Source of the DNA: CAZAPG01 sp964486935
GTDB taxonomy: Bacteria > Chloroflexota > Anaerolineae > 4572-78 > J111
Assembly: GCA_964486935.1 (NCBI GenBank)
Contig: CAZAPG010000005.1
Span: 1 to 64,000, forward strand
Length of the DNA stretch: 64,000 nucleotides
Reading direction: 5' to 3'
Both the position numbers and the translations under genes were made by a program. Below, in pieces: positions 18,306 through 25,529 of the stretch. Within the stretch, counting starts at the first letter, position 1. Every line of letters begins with the position of its first letter. The notes beneath the pieces are model-generated. The model saw only the letters and a program-made list of their open reading frames with translations, did not search any database and was not told the origin of the DNA.

Positions 18306-19311
18306 CTCTTGGCGCTCCTCTCTGCACATCGTAAAAGCAGGCGGCTTCATGTTGATGACCCACCTTAATTAACGGCGGAACCTGCTGCCAGCAACGCTCA
18401 AAGGCATAAATACAGCGTGGGGCAAAGGGGCAAAGGGTAAGTTCCTGATACAAATCCGGGGGAACGCCCTCGATGCTTTCCAGCTTTTCCGTTTCGGCCT
18501 GGCCGGTTGTATCCAGGCGGGGGATGGCCTTGAGCAGGCCGATGGTGTAGGGGTGCCGGGGAGTTTCGTACAGTTCATCAACCGGGGCGCTTTCTACCAC
18601 GGTGCCGCCATACATCACCAGTACCCGGTCGGCCATGCCGGCCACAACCCCCAGGTCGTGGGTAATCCAAACCACGGCCACCCCCATTTGCTGCTGCAAG
18701 CGTTTGACCAGTTCAACAATTTGCGCCTGCACGGTGACATCCAGGGCGGTGGTTGGCTCGTCGGCAATAACAATTTTAGGGCCGCAGGCCACGGCAATGG
18801 CAATCATCACTCGCTGGCGCATACCCCCCGAAAAATGGTGGGGGTATGCGCTAAAGCGCCGTTCGGCATCAGGTATGCCGACATTCCGCAGCAGTTCCAC
18901 CGTTTGCAACCGGGCTTCAGACGCGCCCAGGCCCAAATGCTCGCTCATAGATTCGGAAATTTGCCGGCCAATGGTCATGGTTGGGTTCAGCGAGCTAATC
19001 GGGTCTTGAAAAATAAAACCTATTTGACCCCCGCGCACATGGCGCAATTCACTATCGGATAAACGGAGCAAATCCAGCTCTGTATCCCCGTCAACCAAAA
19101 TTGCCTGGCCGCCTTCAACCCGGCCGGGCGGCTGGGGGATGAGTCCCACCAGCGACATCATGGTGACAGATTTGCCGCTGCCGCTCTCGCCCACTACGGC
19201 CAGGGTTTCACCTTCGTAAAGGTCAAAATTAACGCCGTTGACGGCATGAACCACGCCATCCACGCTGTAAAAACGGGTTACAAGGTCTCTTACCCGCAAG
19301 ATGGGTTTCAT
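18292..19311 (-). CDS. oppD: Peptide-type ABC transporter ATP-binding protein (OppD/DppD)
   Basis: This is the partner ATPase of OppF. Walker A is GESGSGKSV, the Q-loop is [13 protein letters not shown], the signature is SGGMRQR, Walker B is [11 protein letters not shown] and the H-loop is WITHDLG. The C-terminal transporter-specific domain carries [15 protein letters not shown]. The start is placed at the ATG in [10 protein letters not shown] (19311), with AGAGAG 6 nt upstream. A longer reading frame runs into the repeat block and is not preferred. Unlike the other joints of this operon, the gap to oppC is 427 bp and is filled with palindromic repeats, so ATPase expression may be uncoupled from the permeases. 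Confidence 0.93.
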   Translation of the reverse strand: MKPILRVRDLVTRFYSVDGVVHAVNGVNFDLYEGETLAVVGESGSGKSVTMMSLVGLIPQPPGRVEGGQAILVDGDTELDLLRLSDSELRHVRGGQIGFIFQDPISSLNPTMTIGRQISESMSEHLGLGASEARLQTVELLRNVGIPDAERRFSAYPHHFSGGMRQRVMIAIAVACGPKIVIADEPTTALDVTVQAQIVELVKRLQQQMGVAVVWITHDLGVVAGMADRVLVMYGGTVVESAPVDELYETPRHPYTIGLLKAIPRLDTTGQAETEKLESIEGVPPDLYQELTLCPFAPRCIYAFERCWQQVPPLIKVGHQHEAACFYDVQRGAPRDGNS

Positions 19312-19338
19312 GGGTTGCTCTCTTATAAATAGCTGGAT

Positions 19339-19388
19339 GGAGTCCCAAAGCTTGCTTTGGCATACCACCAGAGCAAGCTCTGGACTCC
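19339..19388. repeat. Twin-hairpin repeat element, copy upstream of oppD
   Basis: The outer inverted repeat GGAGTCC/GGACTCC encloses two 16-nt palindromes, CCAAAGCTTGCTTTGG and CCAGAGCAAGCTCTGG. The same two-hairpin layout, with different but related sequence, occurs at 39741-39792 before hutH and more loosely at 41553-41607 before cvpA. Confidence 0.75.
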
Positions 19389-19390
19389 TT

Positions 19391-19453
19391 ATTCTTTTTC
19401 ATTCTTCGTTGCTGCCGAAGGCGTTAGGGGCTGTCCAACTCCCCTGAAAATAA
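19391..19453 (-). repeat. Interspersed repeat carrying an RBS-like motif, minus-strand copy
   Basis: Read on the minus strand, it begins TTATTTTCAGGGGAGTT, continues CAGCCCCTAACGCC and TTCGGCAGCAACG, and ends GAATGAAAA. Close relatives on the plus strand are at 39575-39635 and 41507-41562. A fragment (GGCAGCAACGCGAATGAAAA) also lies at 19489-19508. Confidence 0.72.
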
Positions 19454-19526
19454 GTGTCACGTATCAAGTATCACGTGTCAGGTAATGATTTTCATTCGCG
19501 TTGCTGCCCTAATCGTTTTTGATTCA

Positions 19527-19699
19527 CAAAATCGGTAATCATTAAGCATGTCATTTCGACCCCTTCGGCTTCTCTCCCCGGCCCGGCCAGGACGGGCAGG
19601 ATAGGCTCCGGGAGAAATCCCTAAAAACTATGCTTGTGAGCCGCCTTTGTGGAGATTTCTCCCCGTCTGCGACGGCTCGAAATGACATTACCGATTTTG
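19527..19699. repeat. 170-bp nested palindromic element between oppC and oppD
   Basis: The outer 14-bp arms are perfect (ACAAAATCGGTAAT at 19527 and ATTACCGATTTTGT at 19686). Inside lie ATGTCATTTCGA at 19548 paired with TCGAAATGACAT at 19677, and GGGAGAAATC at about 19610 paired with GATTTCTCCC at about 19654. The TCATTTCGA...GAGAAATC design resembles dispersed palindromic repeats known from several bacterial phyla. No reading frame is evident. Confidence 0.7.
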
Positions 19700-19738
19700 T
19701 CTGTCAAAACTCATTAGGGGCTGTCGCGCTCCGGCTCT

Positions 19739-20659
19739 TTAATTTCGCGCTCGCCGCAGACGCGGGTCGAGCACGTCGCGCAGCCAGTCTCCCAGTAAAT
19801 TGAAGGCTAAGGCCGTAATGGCAATAGCCACGCCGGGCCAGGTGGCAATCCAGGGGTAGATGGTCAAATACTGCCGCCCAACCTGAAGCATATTGCCCCA
19901 ACTGGGTACGCTGGGCGGCACGCTCAGGCCCAAAAAGCTGAGACCGGCTTCGTAAAAAATCATGGCCGACATCTCGAAGGTGGCCAGGGTAATCATGGGG
20001 CCAATGAGGTTGGGCAGAATATGGTCAAACAAAATGCGCCCCGTTCCGGCCCCGGCGCTTACCGCCGATTCCACATAACCGGACTCGCGGATGCGTAACA
20101 CCTCGCCCCGGGTAACGCGGGCAAATATGGGCGAGTCGGTAATGCCAAAAATCAGGATCACGTTAATCAAACTTCGGCCCAGAATGGCGGCCACAACCAC
20201 CACAAAAACCAGATAGGGGATGGCTAACAGAACGTTAACCGCGCCCATAATAACGCTATCGACCCGCCCGCCAACATAACCGGATATCAGGCCGGCCACC
20301 AGCCCCAGCGTGCCGGCAATCAGCACCCCAAAAAAGCCAACCGTTAGCGAAACCCGCGTGCCAAAGATAATGCGGCTTAACATATCGCGGCCCAGCGTGT
20401 CGGTTCCCAGCGGATATTCCCAGCTTCCGCCTTCTTGCCAGGCCGGCGGCTGTTTGGCCGCCCGCAGATTTTGTCTGAGCGGGTCGTGGGGGGCAATAAC
20501 CGGCGCAAAAATAGCGGTGATAACAATCAGGATAAACAGAATGAAACCGAGCATGCCGCCCCGGTCTCGCAACAATAACCTGCCAAGATAGGCCAGACGC
20601 TTTTGAAAGGTTTGCTCTTCAAACTCGTCAAAGCTAACGGGCGGCGCGGCGGCTGTCAT
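19739..20659 (-). CDS. oppC: Peptide-type ABC transporter permease (OppC/DppC)
   Basis: This is the second membrane subunit of the importer. The 306 residues have the family layout: a cytosolic N-terminus, a first membrane helix (GGMLGFILFILIVITAIFAP) followed by the conserved IAPHDP motif, then the binding-protein-dependent permease domain with five more helices. The coupling-helix region ends in GAGTGRILFDHILPNL, the usual EAA-type loop. The ATG is preceded by GGAG at about 9 nt and lies 11 nt after oppB. The protein ends RDVLDPRLRRARN, typical of DppC. No defects are seen. Confidence 0.94.
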   Translation of the reverse strand: MTAAAPPVSFDEFEEQTFQKRLAYLGRLLLRDRGGMLGFILFILIVITAIFAPVIAPHDPLRQNLRAAKQPPAWQEGGSWEYPLGTDTLGRDMLSRIIFGTRVSLTVGFFGVLIAGTLGLVAGLISGYVGGRVDSVIMGAVNVLLAIPYLVFVVVVAAILGRSLINVILIFGITDSPIFARVTRGEVLRIRESGYVESAVSAGAGTGRILFDHILPNLIGPMITLATFEMSAMIFYEAGLSFLGLSVPPSVPSWGNMLQVGRQYLTIYPWIATWPGVAIAITALAFNLLGDWLRDVLDPRLRRARN

Positions 20660-20670
20660 TTGTCTCTCTC

Positions 20671-21591
20671 CTATCTGCTATACCTGATTCTGGGGTCAAT
20701 CAAAGCGTAGATTACATCGGTCAGGAGGGTCAGGCCAATAACAAAAAAGCTGATGAAAAAGGTGATAGCCTGCACCAGGGGAAAATCTCGACCATCAACG
20801 GCCTGTTGCAGCAAATTGCCCAGGCCGGGCCAGGAAAAAATTGTTTCGATATAAATAGAGCCGCCCAGCAGGTAGCTATATTGAATACTGATAACGCTGA
20901 CCAGGGCCAGGGCCGAGTTTCTGAACACGTGCCGGAGTCCGATTTTGAAATTGGAGATACCCTTGCTGCGAGCGGTGCGAATGTAGTCTTCGTTTCTGAT
21001 TTCTAATACGGAGGAGCGGGTGAGTCGCACCAACTGGCCCATACTGGCAAAGCCCAGGGCGATGGCCGGCAAAACAATCGAGCTGGTGGTATCGCGGCCA
21101 AAAGAGGGGAACCAGCCTAAATTTACGGCAAAAACAATAATAAAGATAAGGGCTAACCAAAAATTGGGGATAGTTTGACCCAGCAAGCCCAATGCCCGGC
21201 CCACAGAATCTACGGCGCTGCCGGGGTTTGCGCCGCCAATAATGCCAATAGGTATGGCTACCACAATGGCAAACAGTAAAGCCGCCGTAGCCAGTTGAAA
21301 TGTGGCCGGCAGGCGCTCCAGAATAAGTTGCAGATTTGACTGTCTGAAACGTAAAGAGTTGCCAAAATCACCTTGTATAATGCTCACGGCGTAATCTAAA
21401 AATTGAACCGGCAGAGGCCGGTTGAAGCCCATCGCCTGGCGAAAGGCTTCTCTTTGTTCGGCTGGCGCTTCTTTGGGCACCATGAGCGAGGTCGGGTCGC
21501 CGGTGAGGCGGATGAGGAAAAAGACAATAACCAGGACGCCCAGCAAAAGAAACAACGACTGGATCGTCCGATTAAAAAGGTATCGCTGCAT
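20671..21591 (-). CDS. oppB: Peptide-type ABC transporter permease (OppB/DppB)
   Basis: This is the first membrane subunit of the importer. The 306-residue protein starts with the typical MQRYLFNRTIQSLFLLLGVL helix and the TGDPTSLM region, followed by the permease domain. The EAA-type loop TARSKGISNFKIGLRHVFRN contacts the ATPases. The end, LLTDVIYALIDPRIRYSR, is diagnostic of the DppB/OppB family. It pairs with oppC directly downstream. A perfect 15-bp hairpin lies between it and the upstream binding-protein gene and may lower permease levels relative to the binding protein. Confidence 0.95.
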   Translation of the reverse strand: MQRYLFNRTIQSLFLLLGVLVIVFFLIRLTGDPTSLMVPKEAPAEQREAFRQAMGFNRPLPVQFLDYAVSIIQGDFGNSLRFRQSNLQLILERLPATFQLATAALLFAIVVAIPIGIIGGANPGSAVDSVGRALGLLGQTIPNFWLALIFIIVFAVNLGWFPSFGRDTTSSIVLPAIALGFASMGQLVRLTRSSVLEIRNEDYIRTARSKGISNFKIGLRHVFRNSALALVSVISIQYSYLLGGSIYIETIFSWPGLGNLLQQAVDGRDFPLVQAITFFISFFVIGLTLLTDVIYALIDPRIRYSR

Positions 21592-21613
21592 AGATGCCCC
21601 CTTTTCAGGAAAA

Positions 21614-21644
21614 AACCTGACAGGTCTTCAAGACCTGTCAGGTT
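21614..21644. repeat. Perfect 15-bp hairpin between binding-protein and permease genes
   Basis: AACCTGACAGGTCTT and AAGACCTGTCAGGTT are perfect complements around one base. There is no T tract. Hairpins after the binding-protein gene of ABC operons commonly stabilise the upstream mRNA or reduce read-through, and that role is inferred here. Confidence 0.75.
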
Positions 21645-21653
21645 GCGTTGATG

Positions 21654-23339
21654 CTATTCTGCGCTGGCGATGAAGACCTCTTTTAGAAAGTAATCTTCGG
21701 CGTCGCGGGGTTTGTAATTTTGCACCGCAGAGTTGATGGCTTCAAAGGTGTTGGGCTGGTACAGGTAGATAAAGGGCGGGTCATCATACAACATTTGTTG
21801 GAGTTCGGCATATAATTTGCCCCGTTCCTCGGCGTCAACAGTGGTGCCGATTCTATTGAGATAATCCTGAATTTCCGGGGTGTTCCAGGCTGCGTAGCTG
21901 GCATCCTCGCCCAAGGCCCCTTCCAGACGGTTCAATGCCTCACCATCCTGAGTGGACCAGCTATCGCCAAACAGTGGCGGTAACTCTTTATTTGCCTCCA
22001 GGTCCCAATATTGGCCTGATTCCATAAATTGAATTTCGCCGCCTTCAAAGGTGATACCAACCTCATTCAGATAACCGCCAACGGCCTCGCACACCTGCTC
22101 AAAGTTGGTGTAGGCTCCGGTGGGGCAGGCAAAGCCAATTTCAAAGCCATCGGGATAGCCGGCCTCGGCCAGCAGTTCACGCGCTTTGTCGGGGTCATAG
22201 AGATAAGGTTCAAGGCTGTCATCATAACCCAGATTATTGGCGGTGGTAAAGCCAACCGCCAGGTCGGCATAACCGTTGAACAAGGCATCAATAATGGCCT
22301 GGCGATCAACGGCGTAATTCATGGCTTGACGCACTAATTGATTTTCAATAGGCGTGCCCACACCGCTGGTCAGGTTGTTGAAGGCTATATAAAAAACGCG
22401 GTCAACCGGGTAGCGCACAATGGTAACGCCCGGAGCGCCCAATAATCTTTGGGCTTCTTCGGCGGGCAGGCGGTTGGCAATGTGGATTTCGCCGGTTTGG
22501 ACGGCGGCAATACGGGTGGCCTCTTCGGGGATGGGGCGGAAAGTTACTTTGGCTAATTTTGGCAGCCCTTCATCCCAGTAATCTTCAAAGGCTTCCAGCA
22601 CAATGCGGTCGCCCTGTACCCATTCTACAAACTTAAAGGGGCCGGTACCCACCGGGTTTGCCTCGATGCCTTCCAGGCCAACCTCATTAAAATAGTCGGT
22701 GGGGATCATGGCCCAACTGCCGGCCACAAATCGCAAGAAGAGCGGGTCGGGTGCTTCGCTGGTGAGTTTGACCGTATAATCGTCAATCACCTCAACTGAT
22801 GTTGTCCGGGCAACATCATAGGAATAGGCGTTAATCGGGTCTGTACCGGCTTCCCAACTGGTCACCACATCCTGGGCGTCAAAATCTTCGCCGTTGTGAA
22901 ACTTTACTCCCTGGCGAAGTTTGAAGGTGTATTCGGTGCCGTCTTCAGATATTTCCCAGCTTTCGGCCAGGGCCGGCACAACGTTTCCCTCATCGTCAAT
23001 CCAGGTTAATCCTTCAAATATTTGGCTGGCTACGTTATCGGCATTGCGCTCGGCAGCATTGGGGGTGTAAATAGAGTTGGGAAAGGTGGAGAGCGAGACA
23101 ATTAACTCGCCTTCCGGTTTGGCCGGGGCTTCAACCTCAACAATTTTTTCAACTTCTACGGTTTGAACAACCTCTTTAACCACCTCTTTTTCAACTTCTA
23201 CCGTTTGAATAACCTCAACCTCTTCTTTAACCACTACGGTTTCTACCACAGTCACGGTTTCGGGTTGGGCTGCGCCACACTGAGCCGCAATCAAGCTCAA
23301 TACCGCAATGCCGGATAGAATGAGCAGCAAGCGTTTCAT
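21654..23339 (-). CDS. ABC transporter substrate-binding lipoprotein, family 5 (peptide/nickel type)
   Basis: This is the extracytoplasmic solute receptor of the importer. Residues 1-22 are a signal sequence ending LIAAQC, so Cys21 may be lipidated, although Ala-Ala-Gln before it is an imperfect lipobox. A neck of Val/Glu/Lys repeats follows (residues 28-70, with VEVEKEVVKEVVQTVEVEKI), a pattern I associate with Chloroflexota binding proteins. The SBP family 5 fold follows, with WEISEDGTEYTFKLRQGVKF and the later NPVGTGPFKFVEW as landmarks. The ATG has AAGGAG 9 nt upstream. It is first in the transporter operon and downstream of the choline-sulfatase. The ligand could be a peptide or another organic cation; sequence alone does not decide. 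Confidence 0.92.
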   Translation of the reverse strand: MKRLLLILSGIAVLSLIAAQCGAAQPETVTVVETVVVKEEVEVIQTVEVEKEVVKEVVQTVEVEKIVEVEAPAKPEGELIVSLSTFPNSIYTPNAAERNADNVASQIFEGLTWIDDEGNVVPALAESWEISEDGTEYTFKLRQGVKFHNGEDFDAQDVVTSWEAGTDPINAYSYDVARTTSVEVIDDYTVKLTSEAPDPLFLRFVAGSWAMIPTDYFNEVGLEGIEANPVGTGPFKFVEWVQGDRIVLEAFEDYWDEGLPKLAKVTFRPIPEEATRIAAVQTGEIHIANRLPAEEAQRLLGAPGVTIVRYPVDRVFYIAFNNLTSGVGTPIENQLVRQAMNYAVDRQAIIDALFNGYADLAVGFTTANNLGYDDSLEPYLYDPDKARELLAEAGYPDGFEIGFACPTGAYTNFEQVCEAVGGYLNEVGITFEGGEIQFMESGQYWDLEANKELPPLFGDSWSTQDGEALNRLEGALGEDASYAAWNTPEIQDYLNRIGTTVDAEERGKLYAELQQMLYDDPPFIYLYQPNTFEAINSAVQNYKPRDAEDYFLKEVFIASAE

Positions 23340-23378
23340 AACTCTTCACTCCTTTTGCTATATATCATTACAATGAAT

Positions 23379-23445
23379 TTACGTTGGCTTGAGGATTGCC
23401 GGAATAAGCAACATAAAGCGTCTGAGTTCGGTCATCACCTCCTTA
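23379..23445 (-). promoter_or_regulatory. Leader with full 12-nt anti-SD complement and a tiny ORF before the binding-protein gene
   Basis: The minus strand contains TAAGGAGGTGAT, a 12-nt perfect complement to the usual 3' end of 16S rRNA. It overlaps an ATG that opens an 18-codon frame (MTELRRFMLL...) ending 40 nt before the binding-protein start. The match lies too close to that ATG for efficient initiation there. It may be a ribosome stand-by site, a leader peptide, or chance. Confidence 0.3.
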
Positions 23446-23484
23446 GTATGGTTTGAGAATTTTCGGAAAGCGCCAAATTAACTT

Positions 23485-25044
23485 TCATCTGTGATCAGGT
23501 TCTGGTATGGGTGGAGAGGGGAAGCGAGCGCGACGTTCGAGATCATCTAAATTGAGATGATTGCGCATGTACTGCGTTGAAGCATCTTGATAGGGCTGAA
23601 AATCCCAGGGCAGGTAACGCCCGCGTTTGAGAGCCTGCTCAACCAACTGCCGCCGCTGCTGGCTGGCAATGACCGCCTGTTTGAGCGTTTGGGGGTCCCA
23701 GCGCTCAAAAATTTCTGCTCTGAATGACTCAGTTAATTTTTTGTAGGCCGGTTGGCCGGCCAGGTTTTCCTGTTCATGAGGGTCGGCCGGCAGGTCGTAC
23801 AGTTGGTCGGGGTCAGGCTCGCTATAGATAAATTTATAACGGCCCCGCCGAATCATCAGGCAGGGGGCAATAGCGCCTTCGGCCAGCAATTCCCCCAGCA
23901 CGGTGTCGTCGGCCCCATCCGGGGCGCGGCCTTGCAGCAAGGGCATCAGGCTGCGCCCGTCGATTGAGGTGGCTGGCTCTATGCGTGAATCCCTGCCGCT
24001 GGCGGCTAACTCAACCAGGGTGGGCAAAAGGTCAACCAAAGATACGCAGTGGCCCACCCGCCCCGGCGCGAAGCTGCGCGGCCCATAAAAAATAAGCGGT
24101 ACGCGGGCCGACCACTCAAAGAAGTTCATTTTGTACCACAACCCCCGCTCGCCTAACATCTCGCCATGATCCGAGGTAAAGATGACAACCGTGTTGTTGC
24201 TCAACCCGGTGGCATCGAGTGCCTGTAGCAGTTGCCCCACTTTGTCGTCGATGTAGCTGATCATGCCGTAGTAGGCATGGCGGGCGTGGCGCACTCGCGC
24301 CTGGGTTTGTTGGTACTGATCCAGGGCGCACACGTGCTGAAGCCGCCGGCTGTGCGGGTCCAGTTGATGAGCCGGAATTGGCGGCACATCCGGCATGTCG
24401 ATATCGGCATGGTCGTACCGGTCCCAATATTCCTGAGTGATGGCAAAGGGGTCGTGGGGATGGGTGAAGGAGGCAACCAGGCAAAAAGGCCGTTCATCAT
24501 CAGCCCGGGCCAGGTTGTAAAGGTAGCGAGCGCTCTGAAACGCCACTTCTTCGTCAAAATCAAGTTGATTACTGGTTTGACACACGCCCGCCTGCACCAC
24601 GCTGAGCATATTGTGATACCAGGAAAAGCGATGCTCTGGCCGCTGCCAGTCGGGCGTCCAGCCATAATCGGCGGGGTAGATATCGGTGGTGAGCCGCTCT
24701 TCAAAGCCGTGAAGTTGGTCTGGCCCCACAAAATGCATTTTGCCGGCCAAACAGGTGCGGTAGCCCAAGGCCCGCAGGTAATGGGCAAAGGTGGGCACAT
24801 CTGCTGCAAATGAGGCGGCGTTATCAAAAGCGCCAATCCGCGAGGGTAACTGCCCCGTCATCATCGAGGCGCGCGAGGGGGCGCAAAGCGGGCTGTTACA
24901 ATAGGCATTCTCAAAAACAACGCCGCCTTGGGCTAAAGCGTCAATGTGCGGTGTTTTGACCAGAGGATGCCCGTAACAAGGCAGCGCCGGGGCCGCCAGT
25001 TGATCGGCCATAATGAATAGAATGTTGGGCTGTTCAGAACTCAT
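23485..25044 (-). CDS. betC: Choline-sulfatase
   Basis: This type I sulfatase hydrolyses choline-O-sulfate to choline and sulfate. The N-terminus PNILFIMADQ has the first metal Asp (Asp14). CAPSR (54-58) is the motif whose Cys54 is converted to formylglycine. GKMHFVGPDQLHGFEERLTT and the DIYPADYGW segment after it are characteristic of choline-sulfatases rather than of aryl- or polysaccharide sulfatases. The C-terminal segment STQYMRNHLNLDDLERRARF also matches that subfamily. The length of 519 residues is normal. No formylglycine-generating enzyme is in the window. It lies 145 bp upstream of the transporter operon in the same direction, so the importer may supply a sulfated or choline-containing substrate; this is inference. 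Confidence 0.88.
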   Translation of the reverse strand: MSSEQPNILFIMADQLAAPALPCYGHPLVKTPHIDALAQGGVVFENAYCNSPLCAPSRASMMTGQLPSRIGAFDNAASFAADVPTFAHYLRALGYRTCLAGKMHFVGPDQLHGFEERLTTDIYPADYGWTPDWQRPEHRFSWYHNMLSVVQAGVCQTSNQLDFDEEVAFQSARYLYNLARADDERPFCLVASFTHPHDPFAITQEYWDRYDHADIDMPDVPPIPAHQLDPHSRRLQHVCALDQYQQTQARVRHARHAYYGMISYIDDKVGQLLQALDATGLSNNTVVIFTSDHGEMLGERGLWYKMNFFEWSARVPLIFYGPRSFAPGRVGHCVSLVDLLPTLVELAASGRDSRIEPATSIDGRSLMPLLQGRAPDGADDTVLGELLAEGAIAPCLMIRRGRYKFIYSEPDPDQLYDLPADPHEQENLAGQPAYKKLTESFRAEIFERWDPQTLKQAVIASQQRRQLVEQALKRGRYLPWDFQPYQDASTQYMRNHLNLDDLERRARFPSPPIPEPDHR

Positions 25045-25319
25045 TTAGGCAACCGATCTTTCAACGGACACCCGTTATCTGTTTTGATAACCCTGTGTCA
25101 CCTTGTCACGCGCTTGCAAAGCTCAAATCGGTCTGACGAGAGGTTGATGTTTAGAAAACGATGTATTATACCTGCCTATGATATCCGGCACAGCTATAGG
25201 ATTGGTTCTTGGTGGTCGGGCGGGCATCCGCCTCAAGGTGATGATGCCGGTTATGGGCGCAGCCGATGAAGACAAACTGGCACACCAGGGCAGAGAAAAA
25301 AGACAGGTTGGAAACAAAA

Positions 25320-25371
25320 ACTGATATATCAGTGATATACTAATATAAAGAGGGTAAAGTAGTATATTAGA
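25320..25371. promoter_or_regulatory. AT-rich palindrome pair, possible operator for betC
   Basis: A perfect 14-bp palindrome ACTGATATATCAGT at 25320-25333 is followed by an inverted pair, CTAATATA and TATATTAG, 16 nt apart. Base composition is much richer in A/T than the flanks. It lies upstream of betC on the minus strand. The operator function is a guess from symmetry and position. Confidence 0.35.
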
Positions 25372-25390
25372 ATTTATAATATATGTCAAA

Positions 25391-25499
25391 CAAATCAACG
25401 AGTGTTGTTCGACATTTTAGGAGGACGGGGGATGTGGGGGGTATCCCCCAATTCCCCCCGGTGCTTTCCAAAAATTCTGGATGGACCCAAATCAACGAG
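25391..25499. repeat. MITE-like G-rich element with 12-bp direct repeats, copy 2
   Basis: CAAATCAACGAG is repeated exactly at 25391-25402 and 25488-25499, bracketing 85 bp. The interior contains GGGGGGTATCCCCC and a C run, the same core as the element at 2601-2722. It has a weaker inverted pair at its ends (CATTTTAGGA near 25412 and TCCAAAAATTC near 25467). Confidence 0.65.
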
Positions 25500-25529
25500 G
25501 GCTGGGGCCAAAATTGAGGCAAAGGTGAA

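Larger units (their letters stand above)
25045..25529. other. 485-bp intergenic region upstream of betC
   Basis: No convincing gene is seen. The half nearest the PP2C gene holds the second G-rich insertion-like element (25391-25499). The middle part is AT-rich with palindromes (25320-25371). The 250 bp next to betC show no clear promoter or ribosome-binding site. Confidence 0.6.

Noticed and set aside
23434..23445. Fragment of 16S rRNA gene (ATCACCTCCTTA on the plus strand)
   Set aside because: Only 12 nt match and the flanks do not resemble 16S sequence.
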